Below are positions 36,389 to 45,337 of a stretch of DNA of 64,000 nucleotides, piece by piece (positions within the stretch are counted from its first letter, which is position 1; each line of letters opens with the position of its first letter). The stretch comes from PALSA-1316 sp964499365 (GTDB taxonomy: Bacteria; Nitrospirota; Thermodesulfovibrionia; Thermodesulfovibrionales; UBA6898): contig CAZCKU010000006.1 in assembly GCA_964499365.1 (NCBI GenBank), forward strand, positions 143,572 through 207,571, read 5' to 3'. A model generated the notes under the pieces. The model saw only the letters and a list, made by a program, of their open reading frames with translations, had not been told where the DNA came from and did not search any database. A program made the position numbers and the translations under genes.

Positions 36389-37481
36389 GTTCTGCCACCA
36401 TCCCTTTTCTCGGCGACTCCTTATACAGTGCCTCAATCTCCTGAAGGGCCGCCCGTGCCTTCTCGGGAACCCCCTTCGGCACAGCCACCTTGATCGTCAC
36501 GACCTGATCGCCTCTTCTTCCTGTCTTTGCAGAGGGAAAACCCTTGCCCGAGAGCTTGAATTTCTGTCCGCTCTGCGTGCCGGCAGGCAGCGTCATGGCT
36601 GCAACCCCGTCTATTGTCGGCACCTCGATCCGGGCCCCGAGGGCGGCCTCGCCGAAGGTGACCGGGATCTCGACAGAAAGATTGTTTTCCTTGCGCGTAA
36701 AGAGCCGGTGAGGCCGGACGGTTATTTCTATATGCAGATCACCGGGTGGTCCTCCTGACGGACCGGCACCCCCCATCCCCTTGACCTTGACCTTTGATCC
36801 TGTGTCTGCGCCGGCAGGTATCTTTACCTTGAGCGATTCCGTCTGCTGTATGCTGCCCCTGCCTCCGCAGGCCCTGCAGGCCTTTGTTATCCTGTGGCCG
36901 GAACCGCTGCAGGCAGGACAGGGCTGTGACGTCTTAAAAAATCCCTTGGAGGTTCCTACACGTCCTGCCCCCTTGCAGGCTTCGCATTGCTGGTAGGTCT
37001 CAGCCCCGGTGCCCTTGCAGGACCTGCAGCTGATCTCACGGTTGAAGGATATCGGCCTGGTAACCCCGGAGAAGGCCTCTTCAAGCGACAGGTCCAGTCC
37101 CATGACGAGGTCATGCCCGCCTGCCTCCGGCTGTCCCTGTCTGCCTCCGGCACCGAACAGATCGGAGAATATGTCGCCGAAGCCCCCGAAGTCGAAATGG
37201 TCCCCCGAGGTGTAGGTGCGGTAGTCAAAGCCCGGTCCTCCGCTGCCGCCACTGAACGGCGTCTTGCCGAACTGATCATACTCGGTTCTCTTCTTGTCGT
37301 CGCTCAGGACCTCATACGCCTCGGTAAGCTCCTTGAACTTGTTTTCTGCGGTCTTGTCCCCGGGATTCAGGTCAGGATGATATTTGCGTGCGAGCTTGCG
37401 GTAAGCCTTCTTCAGGTCATCTTTCGAGACCTTTTTATCAACACCGAGTATATCGTAGTAATCCTTTGCCGTTGGAGCCAT
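36381..37481 (-). CDS. dnaJ: Co-chaperone DnaJ
   Basis: A 366-residue canonical DnaJ. The J-domain is residues 1-70 with the HPD motif in ARKYHPDLNPGD. A glycine-rich segment follows (FSGGSGGPGFDYRTYTSGD). Four CxxCxGxG zinc repeats are visible: CRSCKGTG, CEACKGAG, CPACSGSG and CRACGGRG. The C-terminal substrate-binding domains are complete. It heads a minus-strand operon dnaJ-hspR-clpB. grpE and dnaK are not next to it; they must lie elsewhere. Confidence 0.97.
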   Translation of the reverse strand: MAPTAKDYYDILGVDKKVSKDDLKKAYRKLARKYHPDLNPGDKTAENKFKELTEAYEVLSDDKKRTEYDQFGKTPFSGGSGGPGFDYRTYTSGDHFDFGGFGDIFSDLFGAGGRQGQPEAGGHDLVMGLDLSLEEAFSGVTRPISFNREISCRSCKGTGAETYQQCEACKGAGRVGTSKGFFKTSQPCPACSGSGHRITKACRACGGRGSIQQTESLKVKIPAGADTGSKVKVKGMGGAGPSGGPPGDLHIEITVRPHRLFTRKENNLSVEIPVTFGEAALGARIEVPTIDGVAAMTLPAGTQSGQKFKLSGKGFPSAKTGRRGDQVVTIKVAVPKGVPEKARAALQEIEALYKESPRKGMVAEHE

Positions 37482-37505
37482 CTCTCCTCCTCATCTGTAT
37501 TTCAT

Positions 37506-37534
37506 ATAATATTACTTTAGTATACTCTTGTCAA
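37506..37534 (-). promoter_or_regulatory. Promoter of the dnaJ-hspR-clpB operon
   Basis: On the minus strand, TTGACA (37534-37529), a 17-base spacer and TATTAT (37511-37506), about 25 bases before the dnaJ ATG. A short CTTG-A-CAAG dyad overlaps the -35 region, but the consensus HAIR repeat is not present. Confidence 0.65.
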
Positions 37535-37719
37535 GTTAGTTAATATGGGAAAGATCTCCTGCAGGCAGGATATACCACCGGAACAGCACCGCAATACCCG
37601 AAGCTCCTCCCGGCTGAGCAGAGCAGGGGCTGGCCGTATTGCCTGCACCCCGCAGCAGATGGACCGGGAGGACAGAAAGCTACATCACTGCACCGGAAAC
37701 GTATGCGTCAGCGCCGGCG

Positions 37720-38169
37720 TCAGGACCTGCGCCCGGTAAGCAGCCTGTCAAGAGACCATGTGCCGCCGCCGCCGATGATCAGGGCAACGGATATGGCTAC
37801 CGCCAGGATATGAAATTCGAATCCCTCCCCCTGCTGTTTGCCCATCCAGTTCATGAAAAATCCGTGCTGGACATGGTTGCCGGCGGCGCAGATGATCATG
37901 TTCACCGCAATGCCAAGCGCTGCAATGCGGGTGCCGATGCCGGCAAACAGGGCGAGCACCCCGGCTGACTCGGCAAGGACTGCGAGGAAAGCCAGGAACC
38001 AGGGAATTCCCGCCTTGTCAACAAAAAAACCCATCGTCACACTGAAGCCGTTTCCGCCGAACCAGCCGAATACCTTCTGCGCCCCGTGAGGGAAAAAAAC
38101 GAGCGCCAGCATCAGCCTCAAGACCAGCTGCACGACACTGTCATCCGTACTCAGTATTTTTTTCAGCAT
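37720..38169 (-). CDS. DoxX family membrane protein
   Basis: A 149-residue integral membrane protein with four predicted helices. DoxX features are VLRLMLALVFFPHGAQKVFG at the N-terminus and GWFGGNGFSVTMGFF just after. DoxX-like proteins are linked to thiol stress, sulfur metabolism or quinone-dependent oxidation, but most, as here, lack a defined substrate. Single gene on the minus strand; about 240 bases on its far side (37482-37719) hold only the dnaJ promoter. Confidence 0.88.
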   Translation of the reverse strand: MLKKILSTDDSVVQLVLRLMLALVFFPHGAQKVFGWFGGNGFSVTMGFFVDKAGIPWFLAFLAVLAESAGVLALFAGIGTRIAALGIAVNMIICAAGNHVQHGFFMNWMGKQQGEGFEFHILAVAISVALIIGGGGTWSLDRLLTGRRS

Positions 38170-38398
38170 CCTGTTTCCTCCGTGCCATCACCTGTATTTT
38201 TGATTCTCCTCCGGGACCGTCCCCCTTGTTTGATTTTGACGCAGGACGGCCATTATGTCAATGGTGAGCGAGGGTATTAACCGGACAGGGGGTGAACGGA
38301 TTCAGCAGTGCCGGCCGTGTGTTTTCCGGGTCACGCAGGGCAGGAGGCAGCGGGCCCGAGGCGGCACCCCTGCTGTCCGGAGCGGCCAGGTATTCGGC

Positions 38399-39076
38399 TC
38401 AGTAAACCTGGAAAAGCTTCAGAAAAAACCGGATAAGGGGCATGATGAAGAGATTGGCAATCCCTGTGTAGATCAGCGCCAGAACGATGATAAACCCGAA
38501 CGGTTCTATCCTGCTGAAGGACATCGCCTGTTTCTGGGGAAGCAGGCCGGTCAGCACCCTTCCACCATCGAGCGGCGGTATAGGGATCATGTTAAAAGAG
38601 GCGAGCACAACATTGATGACAACACTCGCCGTCGCAATCAGAAACAGGGGCTTCAGGACAGTTTCGTTCACGGTCTCGGGCATAAACATCGCCAGAGGGA
38701 CTATCAGCAGCTTCAGAATGACCGCACTGATAAAGGCCAGCGCTATGTTCATGACCGGTCCGGCTGCCGCGGATATCGCCATGCCCTGGCGGGGGTTCTT
38801 GAAGTTCATCGGGTTGATCGGCACCGGCTTGGCATAGCCGAAGACAAACTGGCCGTTCGTGAGGAAATGCATCATCAGCGGCAGGATGATCGTGCCGAAA
38901 GGGTCGATATGCACGAGGGGATTCAGCGTCAGCCTCCCGGTAAATTTTGCGGTCGGGTCCCCCAGTTTGTTCGCGACATAGCCGTGCGCGACCTCGTGAA
39001 AGGTTATCGCGACAAGGATCGCAGGGGCGGAAATCAGCAGTTTCTTTACAACATCGACCGAACTAGCGTCCAACAC
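38399..39076 (-). CDS. Site-2 protease family (M50, YwhC-like) membrane protein
   Basis: A 225-residue polytopic protein of the M50 metalloprotease family. The zinc motif HExxH is in AITFHEVAHGYVA (about 23-35) and the third ligand is in NMIPIPPLDGGRVL (the D of PLDGG, about 173). There are five or six membrane helices and no PDZ domain, as in the short Rip/YwhC group. Substrate unknown. The gene follows the kinase-like gene by 38 bases and may be cotranscribed with it. Confidence 0.9.
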   Translation of the reverse strand: MLDASSVDVVKKLLISAPAILVAITFHEVAHGYVANKLGDPTAKFTGRLTLNPLVHIDPFGTIILPLMMHFLTNGQFVFGYAKPVPINPMNFKNPRQGMAISAAAGPVMNIALAFISAVILKLLIVPLAMFMPETVNETVLKPLFLIATASVVINVVLASFNMIPIPPLDGGRVLTGLLPQKQAMSFSRIEPFGFIIVLALIYTGIANLFIMPLIRFFLKLFQVY

Positions 39077-39114
39077 ACATTACCTTAACAGAAACCCTTT
39101 CCCGGCGCCTCTCA

Positions 39115-40920
39115 TCACGGTTCCGAAGCAGTCCGCCCCACGTATCGCCGGTGCCCGTCTCCGTGGACAGGGTGCTCTGAAGCATCGGATACATCAGCGC
39201 TGAAGGGGCAGGCAGCATCGGAAATCTTCCAGATCAGTTCGAATTTGGCGATGATGACTTCAGGTTCGCCGTACTTATTATTCATAATAGCACCGTTACT
39301 GTCAACGGCAAGCAGAAGGTCGTTTGCCTGCAATAGCGACCCGTCAAAACCGGCCCGCTGCAGCTTCTCCATCACCGCATCCAGAAAGATCCTGCAGGTC
39401 CGCTCATCGATGATTCCCCTGTCGACCGCCTTGGAAAGGTCCACCGGCATATAGAGCTGGCCCCGCTCGGCAACTGAATAATCAGGGCCGTTGTAATAAC
39501 CGCGGATCGTAATATAGTTATGGCTTTCCTGAAGAACGGGATTGCCCTCAGGGTCCAGAATGTCCTTATGCGACCGGTACCGCCTGAAATCGGCCGAAGG
39601 TTCTACCTTTGCCGTCCCGGTCATATAGATGGCCCGGGCGTAGACCGTCGGGATGCCCAGTTCATTCAGGGTATGGGCTATGGCAAATTCTTCAAAAGGA
39701 CTGTTGATGCCATACTGCCTGACCTTTGGGCTGAAACCGTCCTGCTCTGCCTCGTCGGGCAGTTCACCGACGCGGGAGGTCTTCCAGACCAGGTGTATAT
39801 TGTCCTTGGTGATGGTATAGAACACATCCTTGGTCCCGGACAATTTCAGGGAAGGGGTCTTCCTCCATCTCTCCGGAAGGAAGTAGTCAAACAGCCGGGC
39901 GTTCCTCCCGACAACCCACAGATTGCCGCCGGTACTTTCGGCATGGCCATAGATATACGGGATACCGAATATCTCCATCGTCTGCAGATGGGCAGGCAGC
40001 GGAGTCGGTTCGAAACGGTCCCGCTGATCGTCCAGATAATGATGTCTTCGTGAGTCTTTTACTTTCTTCTCATGCTCTGCTGTCCGCAGCAGCAGCTCAT
40101 AGTCGATCACCGAATAATGGCCCTCTTTCACCAGCTGATACAGGGTCTCCAGCTGTGCCTTGAAGGCGCTGCTGCCCGCATCAGGACGTCCCAGCTCCTC
40201 GATGCGCAGCGCATCCGCCTCACTGAATATGATATGCTCGGGCTTCATATCAGCCACGAGATACCCTTTCTTGTCCAGGGCAGAGAGGACCTGGTAATTG
40301 ATGACCTTCAGATGGTGGACTATTTCGTCATGATTCAGATCTATCTGTTCGAAGACTTCCGGGAGATTTTTCCCCTTGATCCATTCATAGATCAGCTTGT
40401 ACTGCTTCAGGATATCCAGATCAATTCCGGGGTGCTTCGCATGGATGCGGTTGATTCTCGAGCGTGACCTGCCGCTCTGCCAGGGCTGCATCCTCTCCGG
40501 CGGGACGTAAATGGCCAGGGGGCGCTGCGTCCTGACGCGCATGTCACGCGGGCCATACGCGCCCTCCCGCAGTTCCATGACCAGGGAAAACTCCTCCCAG
40601 GGGCTGTTGAACTCCGCGTCACAGAACTCCTGCAGGGTATGGGTATCCATGGGGACGTCCTCCCCGACACGGCAGTTCTTGACCACCAGGTCGAGGGCCT
40701 TTCCGTTTACCTCCCTGGTCGGCACCCGGTAGACGGAACTCGTGCCTCTGAGTCTCGTCCCCTGCTCGTTGAACCAGTCCCTTTCGTACCAGTTCCGGAT
40801 TTCAAAGTGCTCGGGAAAGGGCTCCGCAAAACGGGTGAGATACAGGTCCCCCCCGTCGCTGGTCTTGGTATGGACATACACCACCCCAAGAATATGTACC
40901 AGCGATTTCTTCGCTGTCAT
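39115..40920 (-). CDS. Tandem kinase/pseudokinase-like protein of unknown function
   Basis: A 601-residue protein with two related halves. The first resembles a protein-kinase fold: a lysine strand ALDLVVKNCRVGE (K81), a helix with NSPWEEF (105-111), a hinge-like YEWIKGKNLPE (about 178-188), a catalytic-loop-like YLVADMKPEHIIF (D224, with H229 where Asn is usual) and a DFG-like VIDYELLLRT (D273). The second half repeats this as IHLVWKTSRVGE (K380), NSPFEEF (406-412), GFDGSLLQANDLLLAV and VIIAKFELIWK, where the DFG aspartate is replaced, suggesting a pseudokinase. I know no named family. It lies 48 bases downstream of pckG on the same strand. The fold is inferred from motifs alone. Confidence 0.6.
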   Translation of the reverse strand: MTAKKSLVHILGVVYVHTKTSDGGDLYLTRFAEPFPEHFEIRNWYERDWFNEQGTRLRGTSSVYRVPTREVNGKALDLVVKNCRVGEDVPMDTHTLQEFCDAEFNSPWEEFSLVMELREGAYGPRDMRVRTQRPLAIYVPPERMQPWQSGRSRSRINRIHAKHPGIDLDILKQYKLIYEWIKGKNLPEVFEQIDLNHDEIVHHLKVINYQVLSALDKKGYLVADMKPEHIIFSEADALRIEELGRPDAGSSAFKAQLETLYQLVKEGHYSVIDYELLLRTAEHEKKVKDSRRHHYLDDQRDRFEPTPLPAHLQTMEIFGIPYIYGHAESTGGNLWVVGRNARLFDYFLPERWRKTPSLKLSGTKDVFYTITKDNIHLVWKTSRVGELPDEAEQDGFSPKVRQYGINSPFEEFAIAHTLNELGIPTVYARAIYMTGTAKVEPSADFRRYRSHKDILDPEGNPVLQESHNYITIRGYYNGPDYSVAERGQLYMPVDLSKAVDRGIIDERTCRIFLDAVMEKLQRAGFDGSLLQANDLLLAVDSNGAIMNNKYGEPEVIIAKFELIWKISDAACPFSADVSDASEHPVHGDGHRRYVGRTASEP

Positions 40921-40968
40921 TCTGTCCCTTTGCGTCCCGGCCAGTCCCGGGCCGGCAACAAGGCAGGG

Positions 40969-42756
40969 TTACCCAAGACGGGCCCGCAGTTCCTCAAGCT
41001 GCCTGCGCAGCCTCTCGGGCAAACGCTCCCCGAACCGTGCAAAATGCTTCTCTATATCAGGCACTTCGGCAGACCAGGCCTCAGCGTCGACACGCATGAG
41101 TTCCTTCATATTTTCCGCGGAAATATCCAGCCCTGAGAGATCCAGATCCCCGTCCTTCGGCAGCAGGCCGATCTGGGTGTCACGGGCGCCGACCCTGCCT
41201 TCAATCCGCTCACACATCCATTTCAGTACCCGGCTGTTTTCGCTGAACCCGGGCCACAAAAACATGCCTTCGGGGCTTTTCCGGAACCAGTTCACATAAA
41301 ATATCCGCGGGGCCCTGCTGCCGAGCCTGTCTCCCATGTCAAGCCAATGCTGGAAATAGTCACCCATGTTGTAGCCGCAGAAGGGTGTCATCGCAAACGG
41401 GTCCCGCCGCAGATTGCCCACGGCACCGATATTTGCCGAGGTCGTCTCCGACGCTGCTGTTGCCCCGATGAATACACCGTGGTCCCACCCATAGGCCTCG
41501 TACACCAAGGGCACCACGCTGCTGCGACGGCCTCCGAATATGAAGATATCAATCGGGACTCCTGCAGGATTCTCCCAGTCCCTGCATATGACAGGACACT
41601 GTGAGGCGGGGGCGGTAAAACGGGCATTCGGATGGGCTGCATCCTGCCGGCTCTCCGGAGTCCAGTCCTGTCCCTTCCAGTCGATGAGATGTGACGGCAC
41701 CTCGTCTGACATTCCTTCCCACCAGACGTCCCCGTCGTCAGTCAACGCACAATTGGTAAAAATAACATTCTCTCTCACCGTGTCCATGGCCATTGGATTC
41801 GTATCATACGAGGTACCCGGAGCCACCCCGAAAAAACCGTTCTCGGGATTGATGGCATAGAGACGGCCGTCGGGCCCGGTCTTCATCCAGGCTATGTCAT
41901 CGCCGATACACTCGCATTTCCAGCCGGGAATCGTCGGCCGCATCATCGCAAGATTCGTTTTTCCGCACGCCGAGGGAAAGGCGGCGGCAATGTGATACTG
42001 CTTCCCTTCCGGATTGGTCAGGCGAAGGATGAGCATATGTTCGGCCATCCAGCCCTCACGCCGTGCCATGGCAGACGCTATGCGCAGGGCCAGGCATTTC
42101 TTTCCAAGAAGGGCATTCCCGCCGTACCCTGACCCGTATGACCAGATGAGGTTTTCCTCCGGAAAGTGGCTGATATATTTGCTTTCAATGGGAGCACACG
42201 GCCAGGGAACGTCCTGCTGCCCCCCGGCAAGCGGGGCACCGATCGAATGCAGGCAGGGGATGAACTCTCCGTCGGTTCCAAGCATGTCATAGATCCTGGC
42301 GCTCACACGGGTCATGATATGCATGTTGCAGACCACATACGGGCTGTCCGTCACCTCGACACCGATCTTCGAGATCGGAGAACCGATCGGGCCCATTGAA
42401 AAAGGGATCACGTAGAGGGTGCGCCCCTTCATGCATCCCTTATAAAGGCCTTTCATCGTCTCTTTCAGCTCATCAGGGGGCAGCCAGTTGTTTGTGGGGC
42501 CTGCATCATCCTTTGATGAAGTGCTGATATAGGTGCGGTCTTCAACGCGTGCCACATCGCTGGGATCAGACCTGAAGAGAAAGCTGTTGGCCCGCTTCTT
42601 CAGCACGGTGGCAGTACCGGCCCCGATCATCATGGTCATCATGTGATCATATTCCTCCTTCGTTCCGTTGCACCAGTAGATACTGTCCGGCTGGCACATA
42701 TCGGCAACGTCTTTAACCCACCTGTTCAGTCTTTCATGTTTTACGGTTACATGCAT
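40969..42756 (-). CDS. pckG: Phosphoenolpyruvate carboxykinase (GTP)
   Basis: A 595-residue GTP-dependent PEPCK, interconverting oxaloacetate and phosphoenolpyruvate. The kinase-1a P-loop FPSACGKTN is at 260-268 and kinase-2 is GDDIAWM just after; the reactive-loop Cys lies in SACGK. The GTP-specific N-terminus (YWCNGTKEEYDHMM) and the substrate block YGGNALLGKKC (about 211-221) exclude the ATP-type enzyme. Normal length. The N-terminus is intact and the start has an AGGAGAT ribosome binding site. First of a probable operon with the kinase-like and protease genes. Confidence 0.97.
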   Translation of the reverse strand: MHVTVKHERLNRWVKDVADMCQPDSIYWCNGTKEEYDHMMTMMIGAGTATVLKKRANSFLFRSDPSDVARVEDRTYISTSSKDDAGPTNNWLPPDELKETMKGLYKGCMKGRTLYVIPFSMGPIGSPISKIGVEVTDSPYVVCNMHIMTRVSARIYDMLGTDGEFIPCLHSIGAPLAGGQQDVPWPCAPIESKYISHFPEENLIWSYGSGYGGNALLGKKCLALRIASAMARREGWMAEHMLILRLTNPEGKQYHIAAAFPSACGKTNLAMMRPTIPGWKCECIGDDIAWMKTGPDGRLYAINPENGFFGVAPGTSYDTNPMAMDTVRENVIFTNCALTDDGDVWWEGMSDEVPSHLIDWKGQDWTPESRQDAAHPNARFTAPASQCPVICRDWENPAGVPIDIFIFGGRRSSVVPLVYEAYGWDHGVFIGATAASETTSANIGAVGNLRRDPFAMTPFCGYNMGDYFQHWLDMGDRLGSRAPRIFYVNWFRKSPEGMFLWPGFSENSRVLKWMCERIEGRVGARDTQIGLLPKDGDLDLSGLDISAENMKELMRVDAEAWSAEVPDIEKHFARFGERLPERLRRQLEELRARLG

Positions 42757-42866
42757 AAATATCTCCTCACGTACGTATTCCCGGCTCGTCGTCTAGTTTA
42801 CCATTGATCGGATACCGGAATTCCACCAGATTGTATCCGTGCAAAATACGGAAGTAGGAAATAATG

Positions 42867-42896
42867 TTCAGATTTCATCCCGGTATAGTATATAAT
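42867..42896 (+). promoter_or_regulatory. Promoter of the kds operon
   Basis: A consensus -10 TATAAT at 42891-42896, with a weak -35 (TTCAGA, 42867-42872, 18-base spacing). Transcription would begin near 42903, only about nine bases before the kdsB ATG, and no Shine-Dalgarno sequence is present. Confidence 0.5.
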
Positions 42897-42911
42897 TACT
42901 ACTCAGTGTCT

Positions 42912-43697
42912 ATGTCTTCGGTCGTTGTCATACCTGCTCGCTTCGGCTCAACCCGGTTTCCGGGCAAGCCCCTTGCACCCCTGAAAGGCATCCCGGTCAT
43001 CCAGCATGTATACCAGAATTCCCGCGACTCCCGTCAGGCCACTGATATAATAGTTGCCACTGACGATGCCCGGATCCATGACGTGGTCCTCTCCTTCGGC
43101 GGGACGTCCGTCATGACCTCTCCGGCTCATGTCTCTGGCACAGACCGGATAGCCGAGGCCCTGCATTTCCTCGGCAGGGAATATGATATAATTGTGAATG
43201 TTCAGGGGGATGAACCGCTGATAAAGCCGGAGATGATCGATGCGGTGATATCGGTCCTTGATGACGAGAACGCTGCTATCGGCACCCTTGTCAAAAAAAT
43301 CGACCGTGCGGATGACATCTTTGACTCCAATGTAGTCAAGGCAGTTTTTGACGGACACGGGTATGCCCTCTATTTTTCACGGGCGCCGATCCCCTTTCAC
43401 CGGGATGTCTGGGGGAGCGGGGCAGCAGGTACGGATCCTGCGTCACGCAGGGCATCGGTGGCTGCTGCCGATGACTGCTATAAGCATATCGGCATTTACA
43501 GTTACCGGCGGGAGGCCCTGCTCAGACTCACCTCCCTTGCGCCTTCCCGGCTAGAGCAGATAGAAAAACTGGAGCAGTTGCGCGCGCTCGAACATGGCAT
43601 GAGGATAAAGGTCCGGAAGACGGACTTTGAAACTTTCGGGGTCGACACCCCTGAGGACCTGGAAAGGATAGAGAAATGGCTAAATTTATCTTTGTAA
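42912..43697 (+). CDS. kdsB: CMP-Kdo synthetase KdsB
   Basis: A 261-residue cytidylyltransferase that activates Kdo for lipid A glycosylation. The start at 42912 gives the family N-terminus SSVVVIPARFGSTRFPGKPL, containing the CTP-binding loop. Other features are VATDDARI, the metal/CTP segment NVQGDEPLI (about 95-103) and HIGIYSYRREALL. It opens an operon of overlapping genes; its end overlaps pyrG by 22 bases, so CTP supply and CTP use for Kdo are coupled. About 16 extra codons upstream are open but unlikely. Confidence 0.96.
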   Translation: MSSVVVIPARFGSTRFPGKPLAPLKGIPVIQHVYQNSRDSRQATDIIVATDDARIHDVVLSFGGTSVMTSPAHVSGTDRIAEALHFLGREYDIIVNVQGDEPLIKPEMIDAVISVLDDENAAIGTLVKKIDRADDIFDSNVVKAVFDGHGYALYFSRAPIPFHRDVWGSGAAGTDPASRRASVAAADDCYKHIGIYSYRREALLRLTSLAPSRLEQIEKLEQLRALEHGMRIKVRKTDFETFGVDTPEDLERIEKWLNLSL

Positions 43698-45337
43698 CCG
43701 GCGGGGTGCTGTCATCTCTCGGCAAGGGGATCGCTGCCGCATCAATCGGTGCCCTGCTGGAGGCGAGCGGCCTTAAAGTCACGATCCAGAAGCTTGACCC
43801 GTATATCAACGTTGATCCCGGGACCTTAAGCCCCTTCCAGCACGGTGAGGTATTCGTCACCGACGACGGGGCCGAGACCGACCTTGACCTCGGGCACTAT
43901 GAGCGGTTTACCCATGTTCGCATGTCCCAGGGAAACAACTTCACAACCGGTAAAATCTATTACAACGTAATCTCGAAGGAGCGGCGGGGCGATTATCTCG
44001 GGGAGACCGTGCAGGTGATCCCGCATATTACGGACGAGATCAAGCAGGCGATCAAGTCCGTCAGCGTCGGCAATGACGTTGTGCTTGTCGAGATCGGCGG
44101 CACGATCGGCGATATCGAGAGCCTCCCGTTCCTGGAGGCTATCAGGCAGATGCGGTACGACGTCGGACGCGAGAATGTCCTGTATATACACCTGACCCTC
44201 CTTCCCTACATCAAGACCTCGGGCGAGCTCAAGACAAAGCCGACACAGCACAGCGTCAGGGAGATCCGGGCGATCGGCATACAGCCGGACCTGCTCCTGT
44301 GCAGGACCGACCGGATGCTCACCCCGGAGGCAAAAAAGAAGATAGCGATACACTGCAACCTCGAAGGCGATGCGGTCATCAACGCGATCGATGTCGACAC
44401 GATCTACGAAGTCCCCCTGGCCCTCCAGGCAGAAGGTCTCGACCGGCAGATCGTCAAGAAGCTCGACCTGGCTGCCCATGAGGCTGACATGGGTCCCTGG
44501 AAGGACATCGTCAGGAAGATCAAGGAGCCGAAGAACGAAGTGCGCATCGCAATCGTCGGAAAATATGTCGGCCTGAAGGATTCCTACAAGAGCCTGACCG
44601 AGGCGCTGATCCATGGCGGCATTGCCAATGACTGCAGGGTGACCCTCGAATGGATCGACTCTGAGGAGGTTGAGGCGCACGGACCGGAGCGGTATCTGTC
44701 CGAGGTCGACGGCATTCTTGTGCCTGGCGGCTTCGGATACAGGGGGATCGAGGGAAAGATCAGTTCGATCACCTATGCCCGGGAAAAGAAGATACCCTTT
44801 TTCGGAATATGCCTCGGCATGCAGTGCGCCGTCATTGAGTTTGCCCGCACCATATGCGGTTTAAAGGCCAACAGTTCAGAATTTGATATCAATGTGCCTG
44901 CACCGGTCATTTATCTGATGGAGAAATGGTTCGATTTCAGAAAAAACAGGATTGAGGAGAGGACTGAGCTGACGCACAAGGGCGGCACCATGCGTCTCGG
45001 AGCCTACCCCTGCGTGCTCGAAAAGGAGAGTTTCGCCTTCGCTGCCTATGGGGAAAGGGAATTGTCTGAACGCCACCGCCACCGCTATGAATTCAACAAT
45101 TCCTACCGGGAGACGATCACCGGCCATGGCATGAAGATAAGCGGAACAAGCCCTGACGGTGAACTGGTCGAGATCGTCGAACTGAGCGACCATCCCTGGT
45201 TCCTCGGGTGTCAGTTCCACCCTGAGTTCAAATCCCGGCCAACCGAGCCTCACCCCCTCTTCAGGGCGTTCATCGGGGCTGCTCTCCAGGAAAAGCGCTC
45301 TCTCTTCCCGGGCCTGGAAGATGGCAATAAACATTAA
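43676..45337 (+). CDS. pyrG: CTP synthase PyrG
   Basis: A 553-residue CTP synthase that aminates UTP using glutamine. The N-terminal synthetase domain starts KFIFVTGGVLSSLGKGI (P-loop) and includes GTIGDIESLPFLEAIRQ. The glutaminase domain carries the nucleophile in GICLGMQCAVIE (Cys near 383) and the His-Glu pair in CQFHPEFKS. Full length. Embedded between kdsB and kdsA with overlaps of 22 and 17 bases. A kdsB-pyrG-kdsA order like this is seen in several Gram-negative groups. Confidence 0.98.
   Translation: MAKFIFVTGGVLSSLGKGIAAASIGALLEASGLKVTIQKLDPYINVDPGTLSPFQHGEVFVTDDGAETDLDLGHYERFTHVRMSQGNNFTTGKIYYNVISKERRGDYLGETVQVIPHITDEIKQAIKSVSVGNDVVLVEIGGTIGDIESLPFLEAIRQMRYDVGRENVLYIHLTLLPYIKTSGELKTKPTQHSVREIRAIGIQPDLLLCRTDRMLTPEAKKKIAIHCNLEGDAVINAIDVDTIYEVPLALQAEGLDRQIVKKLDLAAHEADMGPWKDIVRKIKEPKNEVRIAIVGKYVGLKDSYKSLTEALIHGGIANDCRVTLEWIDSEEVEAHGPERYLSEVDGILVPGGFGYRGIEGKISSITYAREKKIPFFGICLGMQCAVIEFARTICGLKANSSEFDINVPAPVIYLMEKWFDFRKNRIEERTELTHKGGTMRLGAYPCVLEKESFAFAAYGERELSERHRHRYEFNNSYRETITGHGMKISGTSPDGELVEIVELSDHPWFLGCQFHPEFKSRPTEPHPLFRAFIGAALQEKRSLFPGLEDGNKH

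Noticed and set aside
37512..37534. HAIR operator for HspR upstream of dnaJ
   Set aside because: Only a short CTTG-A-CAAG dyad is present; the full CTTGAGT-N7-ACTCAAG repeat is missing.
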